Shown here in pieces: positions 46,783-53,882 of a DNA stretch of 64,000 nt. A model generated the notes under the pieces. That model worked only from the letters and a program-made list of their open reading frames with translations, was not told the DNA's origin and searched no databases. Source of the stretch: Lentisphaeria bacterium. Lineage in GTDB: Bacteria; Verrucomicrobiota; Lentisphaeria; Victivallales; Victivallaceae. How positions within the stretch are numbered: the stretch's first letter is position 1; each line of letters starts with the position of its first letter. The translations under genes and the position numbers were made by a program. The stretch spans positions 61,237 through 125,236 of the forward strand of contig JAFSTC010000102.1 in the NCBI GenBank assembly GCA_017450705.1, in the 5' to 3' direction.

Positions 46783-46811
46783 TTGACAAAATCAAATTTA
46801 AAGGATATTTT
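46783..46811 (+). promoter_or_regulatory. LacI-cassette promoter
   Basis: TTGACA (46783-46788, consensus), 17 bp, TATTTT (46806-46811), in a markedly A+T-rich stretch upstream of the LacI-type gene. Confidence 0.75.
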
Positions 46812-46829
46812 AATTTATATAATTGATGT

Positions 46830-46845
46830 GATAAAACGCTTAATC
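46830..46845 (+). promoter_or_regulatory. LacI-family operator, probably autoregulatory
   Basis: GATAAAAC/GCTTAATC is an imperfect palindrome centred on CG, matching 6 of 8 positions between arms, as expected for LacI/GalR operators (AAACGnTT core). It is framed by ATTGAT (46822-46827) and ATCAAT (46843-46848). It sits between the predicted transcription start and the LacI ATG, where bound repressor would block transcription. Confidence 0.6.
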
Positions 46846-46867
46846 AATCTCAAAAGGGGACCGCAAG

Positions 46868-47821
46868 ATGCGCGCAACGCTCAAAGACATCGCCGCAGCG
46901 GCGGAAGTGACGCCCGCGGTGGTTTCGGCGGTCCTGAGCGGGAACGGGAACATCCGCTGTTCCAAGGAGAAGCGGGCCCTCATCCTCGACGCGGTCAAGC
47001 GTATGAACTACCGTCCCAACCGCGCGGCGCAGGTACTGGGGCGAAAGAGCAGCCGCCAGATCGGCGTTCTCCACTACTCGCCTCAAAGTCCCTCCATCGC
47101 GAGGGTGATCGGTGAGGTGCAAAAGCAGCTGTTCCAACGGGGCTATCACGCGATCTTCGGTTTCTGGAGCACCCACGAAGAGGCGGTCCCCGCCTTCGAA
47201 TCGGTCCTGTCAAACCCGCTGGACGGCTTGATCTGCGCCCACAACCGCCTGGCGGAAATGATCCCGCCGGAACTGCCGACGGTCTTCTTCGACCGGGTCC
47301 CCGGATGTTGCTGCGTGGCGCTGGACTACCTCAAATATCTGGACGATGCGCTGGACTACCTCTTCGGCCTCGGACACAGGAAAATCGGTTTTTTCGGCTG
47401 GAGGAACGAGGCCCATTTCAAACATTTTTCGGAGAAACTCGCCTCCCGCGGCGGCGTCACCCGCCCGGAATGGAACCCCTCGGGGCCCAGTGTCTACGAC
47501 AACGGTCTGCAGATGGCCGAAGCCCTCGTGAGGTTCGGCGAACTGCCCACAGCTTTGCTCTGCCGCAACGACATCCTCGCTTTCGCGGTCATCAACACCC
47601 TGCGCCGTCACAGGATCCGCGTTCCGGAAGACATGTCCGTCATCGGATTCGACAATATCGAGGCCGCCGGGTACTTTTCACCGGCGCTCACCAGCTTCGG
47701 CGCCTCGGCTCAGGACATCGCCTCCACCTTGCTAGACACCCTCTTTGCCGGGCCCGAACCCGGGGAGACGCTGATCCCCCTCGATCTGCATATCAGGGAA
47801 ACGTGTCTGCGCCTCGAATAG
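46868..47821 (+). CDS. LacI-family transcription regulator
   Basis: A 317-residue regulator. The N-terminal helix-turn-helix and hinge are [20 protein letters not shown] and [20 protein letters not shown]. The sugar-binding domain includes [49 protein letters not shown] and [22 protein letters not shown]. It probably represses its own cassette (pseudopilin, GH42-like enzyme) and possibly the divergent phosphoesterase-sialidase genes through the operator at 46830-46845. Ribosome site AAAAGGGGA. Confidence 0.93.
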   Translation: MRATLKDIAAAAEVTPAVVSAVLSGNGNIRCSKEKRALILDAVKRMNYRPNRAAQVLGRKSSRQIGVLHYSPQSPSIARVIGEVQKQLFQRGYHAIFGFWSTHEEAVPAFESVLSNPLDGLICAHNRLAEMIPPELPTVFFDRVPGCCCVALDYLKYLDDALDYLFGLGHRKIGFFGWRNEAHFKHFSEKLASRGGVTRPEWNPSGPSVYDNGLQMAEALVRFGELPTALLCRNDILAFAVINTLRRHRIRVPEDMSVIGFDNIEAAGYFSPALTSFGASAQDIASTLLDTLFAGPEPGETLIPLDLHIRETCLRLE

Positions 47822-47852
47822 AGTCCGCATTATTCAACCACAGGAGACAAAA

Positions 47853-48662
47853 ATGAAAAACTCATCCCCCCTGCCCCGCGAAAGAGAGAGACAAAGTCAT
47901 TTCACGCTTATTGAACTGCTTGTCGTCATAGCGATCATCGCCATTCTGGCGGCCATGCTCATGCCGGCCCTGCAGCAGGCCCGGGACCGGGCCAAGGGGA
48001 TCAGCTGCGTCAACAAACAGAAGCAGCTTTCCTTCCCGCTGACGCAGTACAGCAGCGACAACAACGGTTACGCCGTCCCCATCGACGGCATCAGCAGTAC
48101 CGATTACCTGTGGAGCACGGTTCTCTGGAAGAAGGGCTACATGACCAACAAATCCACCGCCTATCAGACCTACTACAAAATGGCCGACAACGAGTTGCGC
48201 TGTCCGGGACTGGTCGTGCCGCTCTCGGGGAGCACCGCGACGGACGACCTCAACAAAATGGCGGCGATCTACGGCATGATCCAGTGGGGCAGCACCGCGA
48301 TCACCCGCTACCCCTTCCTCTACAAGTGTCCCTACGCCTACAGCGGCGACGCCTACGGCATGGTGGTCAAACGGGTGAAACACCCCTCGACCACGGGGTG
48401 GATCCTCGACTCCTGGTGGGCCAAGGCCAAACGGCAGTGGTACAGGATCAATCTGGGCAAGGGCGTCTCCTCCGCGCCGCTGGATCCCGCAACCAGCACG
48501 GCGGCGGGAGCCGCTCCCATCCACAACGGCCGGACGAATATGCTCATGGTGTCGGGCAACGTCGTCACCTGGGCTCCGAACAATTTCGCCGAGATCGGCA
48601 ACCGGGACTGGGAAAAGGACGGTTTCGATTTCTGCAACGTCCAATACTACGTCACGCTGTAA
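47853..48662 (+). CDS. Pseudopilin with prepilin N-terminus, variant H-X9-SG
   Basis: A 269-residue protein. A 16-residue leader (ending RERQSH) precedes [19 protein letters not shown], with Glu at +5 (E21); the residue before the cut is His, not Gly. The hydrophobic helix through PALQQARD is nearly identical to that of the pseudopilin at 34234. The globular part differs almost completely and ends with [16 protein letters not shown], i.e. H224-X9-S234-G235, where the family has Asp. It follows the LacI gene by 31 bp and precedes a secreted GH42-like enzyme by 21 bp, repeating the order of the other cassette. Confidence 0.88.
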   Translation: MKNSSPLPRERERQSHFTLIELLVVIAIIAILAAMLMPALQQARDRAKGISCVNKQKQLSFPLTQYSSDNNGYAVPIDGISSTDYLWSTVLWKKGYMTNKSTAYQTYYKMADNELRCPGLVVPLSGSTATDDLNKMAAIYGMIQWGSTAITRYPFLYKCPYAYSGDAYGMVVKRVKHPSTTGWILDSWWAKAKRQWYRINLGKGVSSAPLDPATSTAAGAAPIHNGRTNMLMVSGNVVTWAPNNFAEIGNRDWEKDGFDFCNVQYYVTL

Positions 48663-48683
48663 CGCCCGGAAAGGAGCGGGATC

Positions 48684-51566
48684 ATGTCCTGTTGGAAAAA
48701 GCTCTTTCTCGCCGCGGGACTGCTGGGAGCCTTTTGGCTCGCCGCCGAAGACATTCCCCGGATCAAAACCGTCTTTCTCGAGGAGATATTCTCCACGCAG
48801 GAGGATCTGGAAAACAACTGGGAGCTGACGCCTCTCCGGGGCGCCGAGGGGAAGATGACGATCGACTATCGGGTCGTCACGCCGGACAACGTCCCGACGC
48901 TGAGACTGGAAAAGACCGGGCCCCGGGGGATATTGCTTCTCAAGCTCCGCAAAGATCTGCGCAGTCTGCCCGCGGGACTCTACCGCATCCGGGGACGCTA
49001 TCACGCCGAAAACGCACAGCCGGGCAATATGCTCTCTTTCCGTTTTCTGCGGGGCAAAAGGGATCCCCTTTACTATGAAACGCAAACCAATGCCGGCGAC
49101 ATCGGCACGACCTATTCGACGCTCATCAATTCCCCGGAAGGCAAATGGCAGAACTTCTGCTACTACTTCCGCATCAGGGAAAACGAAAGGAACAAAGAGA
49201 ACTTCCGCATCGCCCTCCTGCTGGCGGGCCCCCCGTGCTCGGTCAATATCGAAAGCGTGACGCTCGTTTCCCCACGGGAGAACGGCGAGCGCTTCCCCGG
49301 CTACAAGGGCGTCTTTCCGAAACTGAGATTCGAAAAGGGCTTCACCGTCACGAAGGAGGAGGCGCTCAGGCGCACGAAACAGCGCAAACCCGCGACCATC
49401 GCAATCGAACGCTTCGGGCGGGGACTCAAATTCCTGCTGGACGGGAAACAATCCGCCCCCATCTTCTACATGCTCCAGTGCCCCAACTCCCGTCCGCACA
49501 ACATGGAGATGTTTTCTTCCGGCGTGCCGGTCCACGAGGTCCACTGCTGTGCGGGCGGCGGCCGCAGACGCGGCTTCAACGTGCTCACGGACACCCCGGG
49601 AAAATATGATTTCACGACGTGCGAGGACCAGATCCTCACTACGCTGAGCAAAGCCCCCGACGCGGTGCTGGTGCTCCGCCTGTGCGCAGGCTCCTACCCC
49701 GGACTGGAGCATGATCCCGACGAGATCTGGCAGAACAGAAACGGGCTCTTCGGCGTTTCCAACAGCGGGGAGAACATGCTGGCGGTACGCAAGTTCGTCA
49801 AAGAGAAGAAGCCGGGGGAATACTACTACCCCTCATACGCCTCCTCCAAATGGAGAAAAGTCTGCGGCGACGCCTTCGTCGCCTACGTGAATCACCTGAA
49901 GGAGACGGGGCTTTTCAACGCGGTCGCCGGGTTCGAGTTCGAGATCGGCGAGGACGCGCAGTTCCTCACCACGTGGACCAAGCGGGACTTCTGCCCCGCC
50001 GTGCGCCGGGGCTTCGCCGGGTTTCTGCGCAAAAAGTACGGGACCGTCGAAAAACTGCGCAAGGCGTGGCGCGACCCCAAGGCCGTCTTCGACTTCCCGA
50101 CAAGAGAGTCCCTGCCCGGCTTCGACGGTCTGCCCGCGAAGGACATCCTCGACCCCGCCGTCGACATGCCGGTGATGGACGCCATCCGCTACCATAACGA
50201 AATGCAGCTGGAGCTGATCGAATATTTCCGCCGGCGTCTGACGGAGGCCGCGGGACGGCCGATGTACTTCCGGGTCATGCATCCGGCCAACATGTACAAA
50301 TCGTGGTGCGACAGAGTCGCGGGCGGAGAGACCGGCATGGACGCTTTCCGCAACTGCATCTTCTATTCCGACCGCCGTCCCGGCCGTCCGGCCGCGCCCA
50401 CGGTCGCCCTCGACACCGCACGGGAAAATCGGCGGCTCTGCGTGGAGGAGCTGGATCTGCGTACCTTCGCCGACCGCAAGACCGACAGTCTCTGCGACGA
50501 CGTCCAGGGCCGGGCGACGACCCCCGACATGTTCCGCACGATCCTCAACCGCAACACCGGCTACATGATCGCCAAGAGCATGGGCTATGTCTACTTCGAC
50601 ATGAACCAGTATTTCGCCCAGTACAAAGAAATTCTGGACATCATCAGAGAAAACGGCGTCATCGCGAACCGCGTTATGAAGAAGAAGGACACCTTCAAAC
50701 CGGACGTGGCGGTGATCTTCGACAACGAGGCGGCGTTCTACTCTGTCCCCGCGGCGGCGCGGGGGAAGCTCGCTCTGCGCATGACCCAATTCTTCCCCCA
50801 GTATCTCTACGCCTCGGGCGTCCCCTTCGACATGTTCTACATGCGCGACTTTTTGAAGAATCCCGAAAAACGGGGGGATTACAAAATGGTCGTCTTCCTC
50901 TCGGCCCTGAACTTGGACGAGGCCGGGCGCAAGGCCGTGTCGGGATTGAAGAACTCCGGGCGCCTTCTGTGCTTCGTCTACCCCGCGGGCCTGACCGGCA
51001 CGGAAGCCGGGCTCTCCGAAAAAGCCGCCTCCCGGCTCATGGGCATCGACATTGTCCGGGACGGCCGGGAAAATCTCATGCTGGAACCGGCGGGCGGCTC
51101 GCCGCTTGCCAAAGGGACGGAACCCCTTTGGGGCCTCGCCGATCTGCTGGAATTGCGTGTCTGGCCTCACGAAAAGAACAATCTGCCCCGGTTCACCGTC
51201 AAGGATGACAAGGCCCGGATCATAGGCCGTTTCGTCAGCGACGGCGCCCCCGGCGCGGCCGTCCGGGCTTACCCCGGCTGGACAAGCGTCTACATCGGGT
51301 CCCCCGACGGCCTCTCCGCAGGACTCATGCACAATCTGGCAAAAGCGCACAAGTGTTTCACCGCCGTCGACAAACCGGGCTTGGAGCTTGCCATGCGCGG
51401 CAACTTCATCAGCGCCCACGCCCTCCGGGGCGGCGCTTACACGCTCCGTTTCCCCGAAAAGGGAAAGATCGTCGACGCCGTGACGGAAAAAGTCCTCGCC
51501 GAAAACGGCGACGCGGTGACGCTCGCGCTTGAAGCGGGCGAGACGCTCTGGCTGGAACAGCGCTGA
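48684..51566 (+). CDS. Secreted GH42-superfamily-like glycosidase
   Basis: A 960-residue protein with signal peptide (LFLAAGLLGAFWLAAE, residues 6-21). A beta-sandwich (about 25-200) precedes a TIM barrel (about 240-680) and a GH42-type trimerisation-like domain starting KPDVAVIFDNEAAFYSV. Barrel features include AFVAYVNHLKETGLFNAVAG then FEFEIGED (candidate acid/base) and RLCVEELDLRTF (candidate nucleophile Glu). The arrangement fits beta-galactosidase-superfamily enzymes, but GH42 itself is not certain and the substrate is unknown. Last gene of the LacI cassette before a new promoter. Confidence 0.75.
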   Translation: MSCWKKLFLAAGLLGAFWLAAEDIPRIKTVFLEEIFSTQEDLENNWELTPLRGAEGKMTIDYRVVTPDNVPTLRLEKTGPRGILLLKLRKDLRSLPAGLYRIRGRYHAENAQPGNMLSFRFLRGKRDPLYYETQTNAGDIGTTYSTLINSPEGKWQNFCYYFRIRENERNKENFRIALLLAGPPCSVNIESVTLVSPRENGERFPGYKGVFPKLRFEKGFTVTKEEALRRTKQRKPATIAIERFGRGLKFLLDGKQSAPIFYMLQCPNSRPHNMEMFSSGVPVHEVHCCAGGGRRRGFNVLTDTPGKYDFTTCEDQILTTLSKAPDAVLVLRLCAGSYPGLEHDPDEIWQNRNGLFGVSNSGENMLAVRKFVKEKKPGEYYYPSYASSKWRKVCGDAFVAYVNHLKETGLFNAVAGFEFEIGEDAQFLTTWTKRDFCPAVRRGFAGFLRKKYGTVEKLRKAWRDPKAVFDFPTRESLPGFDGLPAKDILDPAVDMPVMDAIRYHNEMQLELIEYFRRRLTEAAGRPMYFRVMHPANMYKSWCDRVAGGETGMDAFRNCIFYSDRRPGRPAAPTVALDTARENRRLCVEELDLRTFADRKTDSLCDDVQGRATTPDMFRTILNRNTGYMIAKSMGYVYFDMNQYFAQYKEILDIIRENGVIANRVMKKKDTFKPDVAVIFDNEAAFYSVPAAARGKLALRMTQFFPQYLYASGVPFDMFYMRDFLKNPEKRGDYKMVVFLSALNLDEAGRKAVSGLKNSGRLLCFVYPAGLTGTEAGLSEKAASRLMGIDIVRDGRENLMLEPAGGSPLAKGTEPLWGLADLLELRVWPHEKNNLPRFTVKDDKARIIGRFVSDGAPGAAVRAYPGWTSVYIGSPDGLSAGLMHNLAKAHKCFTAVDKPGLELAMRGNFISAHALRGGAYTLRFPEKGKIVDAVTEKVLAENGDAVTLALEAGETLWLEQR

Positions 51567-51580
51567 ACGGGAGACGGCTC

Positions 51581-51609
51581 TTGATTTCCCGGACGGAAAA
51601 GACTATATT
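51581..51609 (+). promoter_or_regulatory. Promoter of the FAD-dependent oxidoreductase gene
   Basis: TTGATT (51581-51586), 17 bp, TATATT (51604-51609), 30 bp before the ATG at 51640. Confidence 0.75.
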
Positions 51610-51639
51610 ATGACATCCGGCATTCCGGGGGAGGATATC

Positions 51640-53349
51640 ATGCGGACCATCATCCACAAAGTCGATTTCTGCGTCGTCGGCGGCGGCCTCGCCGGCATGT
51701 GCGCCGCCATCGCGGCGGCGAGAAGAGGCGTCAAAACCCTCATCATGCAGGAGCGCCCCGTCTTCGGCGGCAACGCCTCAAGCGAGATCCGCATGTGGGT
51801 CTGCGGCGCGCCGGGGTGTCTCGAGACCGGACTCATCGAGGAACTGCGGCTGGAAAATCTCCACCGCAACACCTACGTCAATTTTTCCGTCTGGGACAGC
51901 ATCCTCTTCGAGAAGGTGCGTTTTCAGGAGAAACTGACGAGTCTGCTCAACTGCTCCTGTCAGAGCGCGGAAATGAAAGACGGACGCATCGTCTCGGTCA
52001 CGGGCTGGCAGATGACGACGCAGACCTTTCACAAGGTCGAGGCGAAGTTTTTTGCCGACTGTTCCGGCGACAGCATCCTCGCCCCCCTCACCGGGGCCGA
52101 ATTCCGAATCGGCCGGGAGGACAAGAGCGAATTCGGCGAATCCCTCGCGCAGGAGAAAAGTGACCGGCAGACCATGGGCATGAGTTGTCTCATCCAGGCC
52201 AGGGAGTGTTCCGGACCGAGAAAATTCACTCCGCCGCCGTGGGCGTATGTGTACGAAGAAAAGGATATGGCCCACCGGGAACACCTCGTGAAAGGTCTGC
52301 AGAACTTCTGGTGGATGGAGCTGGGCGGCGACAGGGACTCCATCGGCGACACCGAAGAGATCCGCGACGAACTGCTCAAGACGGCCTTCGGCGTCTGGGA
52401 CCACATCAAGAACCGCGGAGATCACGGCGCCGACAACTGGGAACTGGACTGGGTGGGCTTCCTCCCCGGCAAGCGGGAAAGCCGCCGCTGCATCGGGGAT
52501 CACATCCTCACGCAAGAGGACATGATGTCCGGCGGGCACTTCGAGGACACCGTGGCCTACGGCGGCTGGCCCGTCGACGACCACCATCCGGCGGGCATCC
52601 GCCACATGGGTCCCCCCAACCGGAACATCATCCTGAAAAAAATCTACGGCATCCCCCTGCGCTGTCTCTACTCGAAGAACGTTCCCAACCTCTTCTTCGC
52701 GGGACGGAACATCAGCACCACCCACATCGGTCTGAGCTCCAGCCGGGTCATGGCCACCTGCGCTCTGCTGGGCCAGGCCGTCGGGACCGCCGCCTGCGCC
52801 GCGCTGGGATACGGCTGTGCCTCCTGCCGGGAGGCGGCGCAGAAATACACGGCCGAGATCCAGCAGATGCTCATGGACGACGACTGCTTTCTGCCCGGCT
52901 TCAAACGGGAGCTCCCCGCGATCTGCCGGGAAGCGGGACTTGCCGCAAGTTCCGGCGATCCCGAAGTCCTGCGCAGCGGCGTGAACCGGGAGCTGGAGGG
53001 GCAGGAGAATTTGTGGCACTGCAAAGAAGGGGACTTCGTCACCTGGGATTTCGGAAAAGAGACGGAGCTGCACTCGGTCCGGATCGTCTTCAACTCCGAC
53101 CTTTCCCGGCCCCATCTCAACACGCGGGCCAATTACTTTCTCGGGGACGGCACCTTTTCTCCCCCGGAGACGCTGGTGCGCGGCTTTGCCCTCGAGGCCG
53201 ACGGAAAAATCGTCGCGGAAGTCGCGGACAACTTCCAGCGGCTGGTCAACATTCCCGTCGGCGTCAGGACGCGGACTTTGAAACTGCTCGTAAAAAAGAT
53301 CCGCGCCGACCGCGACAGGTGCGGCATCTTCGCCTTCGACGCAAGGTAG
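51640..53349 (+). CDS. FAD-dependent oxidoreductase (FAD_oxidored family) with C-terminal beta domain
   Basis: A 569-residue flavoprotein. The dinucleotide-binding motif is FCVVGGGLAGMCAAIAAAR at residues 9-27. ERPVFGGNASSEIRMWVCG is the family signature that follows, then FADCSGDSILAP, and near residue 350 FFAGRNISTTHIGLSSSRVM. Residues about 450-569 form a beta domain like those of carbohydrate-binding modules (TWDFGKETELHSVRIVF). ATG 51640 follows GGGGGAGGATATC. Such proteins are abundant in Lentisphaerota and Planctomycetota glycan loci and may oxidise sugar hydroxyls; the substrate is unknown. Confidence 0.85.
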   Translation: MRTIIHKVDFCVVGGGLAGMCAAIAAARRGVKTLIMQERPVFGGNASSEIRMWVCGAPGCLETGLIEELRLENLHRNTYVNFSVWDSILFEKVRFQEKLTSLLNCSCQSAEMKDGRIVSVTGWQMTTQTFHKVEAKFFADCSGDSILAPLTGAEFRIGREDKSEFGESLAQEKSDRQTMGMSCLIQARECSGPRKFTPPPWAYVYEEKDMAHREHLVKGLQNFWWMELGGDRDSIGDTEEIRDELLKTAFGVWDHIKNRGDHGADNWELDWVGFLPGKRESRRCIGDHILTQEDMMSGGHFEDTVAYGGWPVDDHHPAGIRHMGPPNRNIILKKIYGIPLRCLYSKNVPNLFFAGRNISTTHIGLSSSRVMATCALLGQAVGTAACAALGYGCASCREAAQKYTAEIQQMLMDDDCFLPGFKRELPAICREAGLAASSGDPEVLRSGVNRELEGQENLWHCKEGDFVTWDFGKETELHSVRIVFNSDLSRPHLNTRANYFLGDGTFSPPETLVRGFALEADGKIVAEVADNFQRLVNIPVGVRTRTLKLLVKKIRADRDRCGIFAFDAR

Positions 53350-53399
53350 CCGCGCCCGGGGGAAGTTCATCCCCTCGATGGTCCATTGCGGGGGGGGGG

Positions 53400-53444
53400 C
53401 ATTTTCAGCAATGCATCACAGCTCCGGTGTTTCTGCTTCAGGCA
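53400..53444 (+). repeat. Dispersed short repeat, copy 2
   Basis: Similar to 15367-15409, sharing GCAATGCATCAC and flanking bases. A further 31-bp stretch about 53450-53482 resembles the reverse complement of about 15265-15295, so pieces of the two regions are related in shuffled orientation. Confidence 0.4.
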
Positions 53445-53535
53445 ACTCCGTCCAAGAATAAATCAGGTATCTTGACGGAGCCCGCCCGTTTCGCATCTTT
53501 TTTTGAAACAATTCTCCGCTTTTTTTCCAAAAGAC

Positions 53536-53564
53536 TTGTATTTTCAGGCCAATGGGGATATTTT
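53536..53564 (+). promoter_or_regulatory. Promoter of the flavoprotein-glycosyltransferase gene
   Basis: TTGTAT (53536-53541), 17 bp, TATTTT (53559-53564). It would give a leader of about 310 nt that contains the inverted repeat at 53586-53718. Confidence 0.55.
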
Positions 53565-53585
53565 ATTTTTGGATATTGGCTGAAA

Positions 53586-53718
53586 TGTCGCGTAATATCC
53601 ATTATGTAAAACTTATTTAGGTCCATTTTTCTGTTTTTTCAGTCCTTCCCGATCGCCGCTTTGCATACCCAAGCTCAATATCCATCTTCTGATTTTACAG
53701 AATGGATATTATGCGACG
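53586..53718. repeat. Long-range inverted repeat, 28-bp arms
   Basis: Arm 1 (53586-53613) contains CGCGTAATATCCATTATG; arm 2 (53691-53718) is its reverse complement with about four mismatches. The 77-bp interval holds another AATATCC. It may be a leader RNA structure or the ends of a small mobile element. Confidence 0.65.
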
Positions 53719-53882
53719 CTCCTGCTGTCACACATTGCCGCATTCTGTTTATACACAGAACATTGCAAACAACACACATCTGAATTTCCGATTCCCGTAT
53801 TCTCTTGGGCGAACACCCCGCTGGCATTGTTTCGATGCTTCACCTCATTCAAGTTCTTTCCTGGACACGAGGAATTTGTACC

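Larger units (their letters stand above)
53350..53882. other. A+T-rich gene-free region upstream of the fusion gene
   Basis: No credible gene. It holds a dispersed short repeat (53400-53444), a promoter (53536-53564), a long-range inverted repeat (53586-53718), five copies of GGATATT in either orientation (53556, 53571, 53594, 53677, 53704) and one DnaA-box-like TTATACACA (53749-53757). Base composition shifts here from GC-rich to A+T-rich. Confidence 0.6.

Noticed and set aside
53438..53626. 62-codon minus-strand frame in the A+T-rich gap
   Set aside because: It crosses the inverted repeat and promoter, lacks a ribosome site, and has no recognisable features.
53749..53757. DnaA box TTATACACA in an A+T-rich region, possible replication origin
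   Set aside because: Only one box, no dnaA/dnaN neighbours and no cluster of further boxes.
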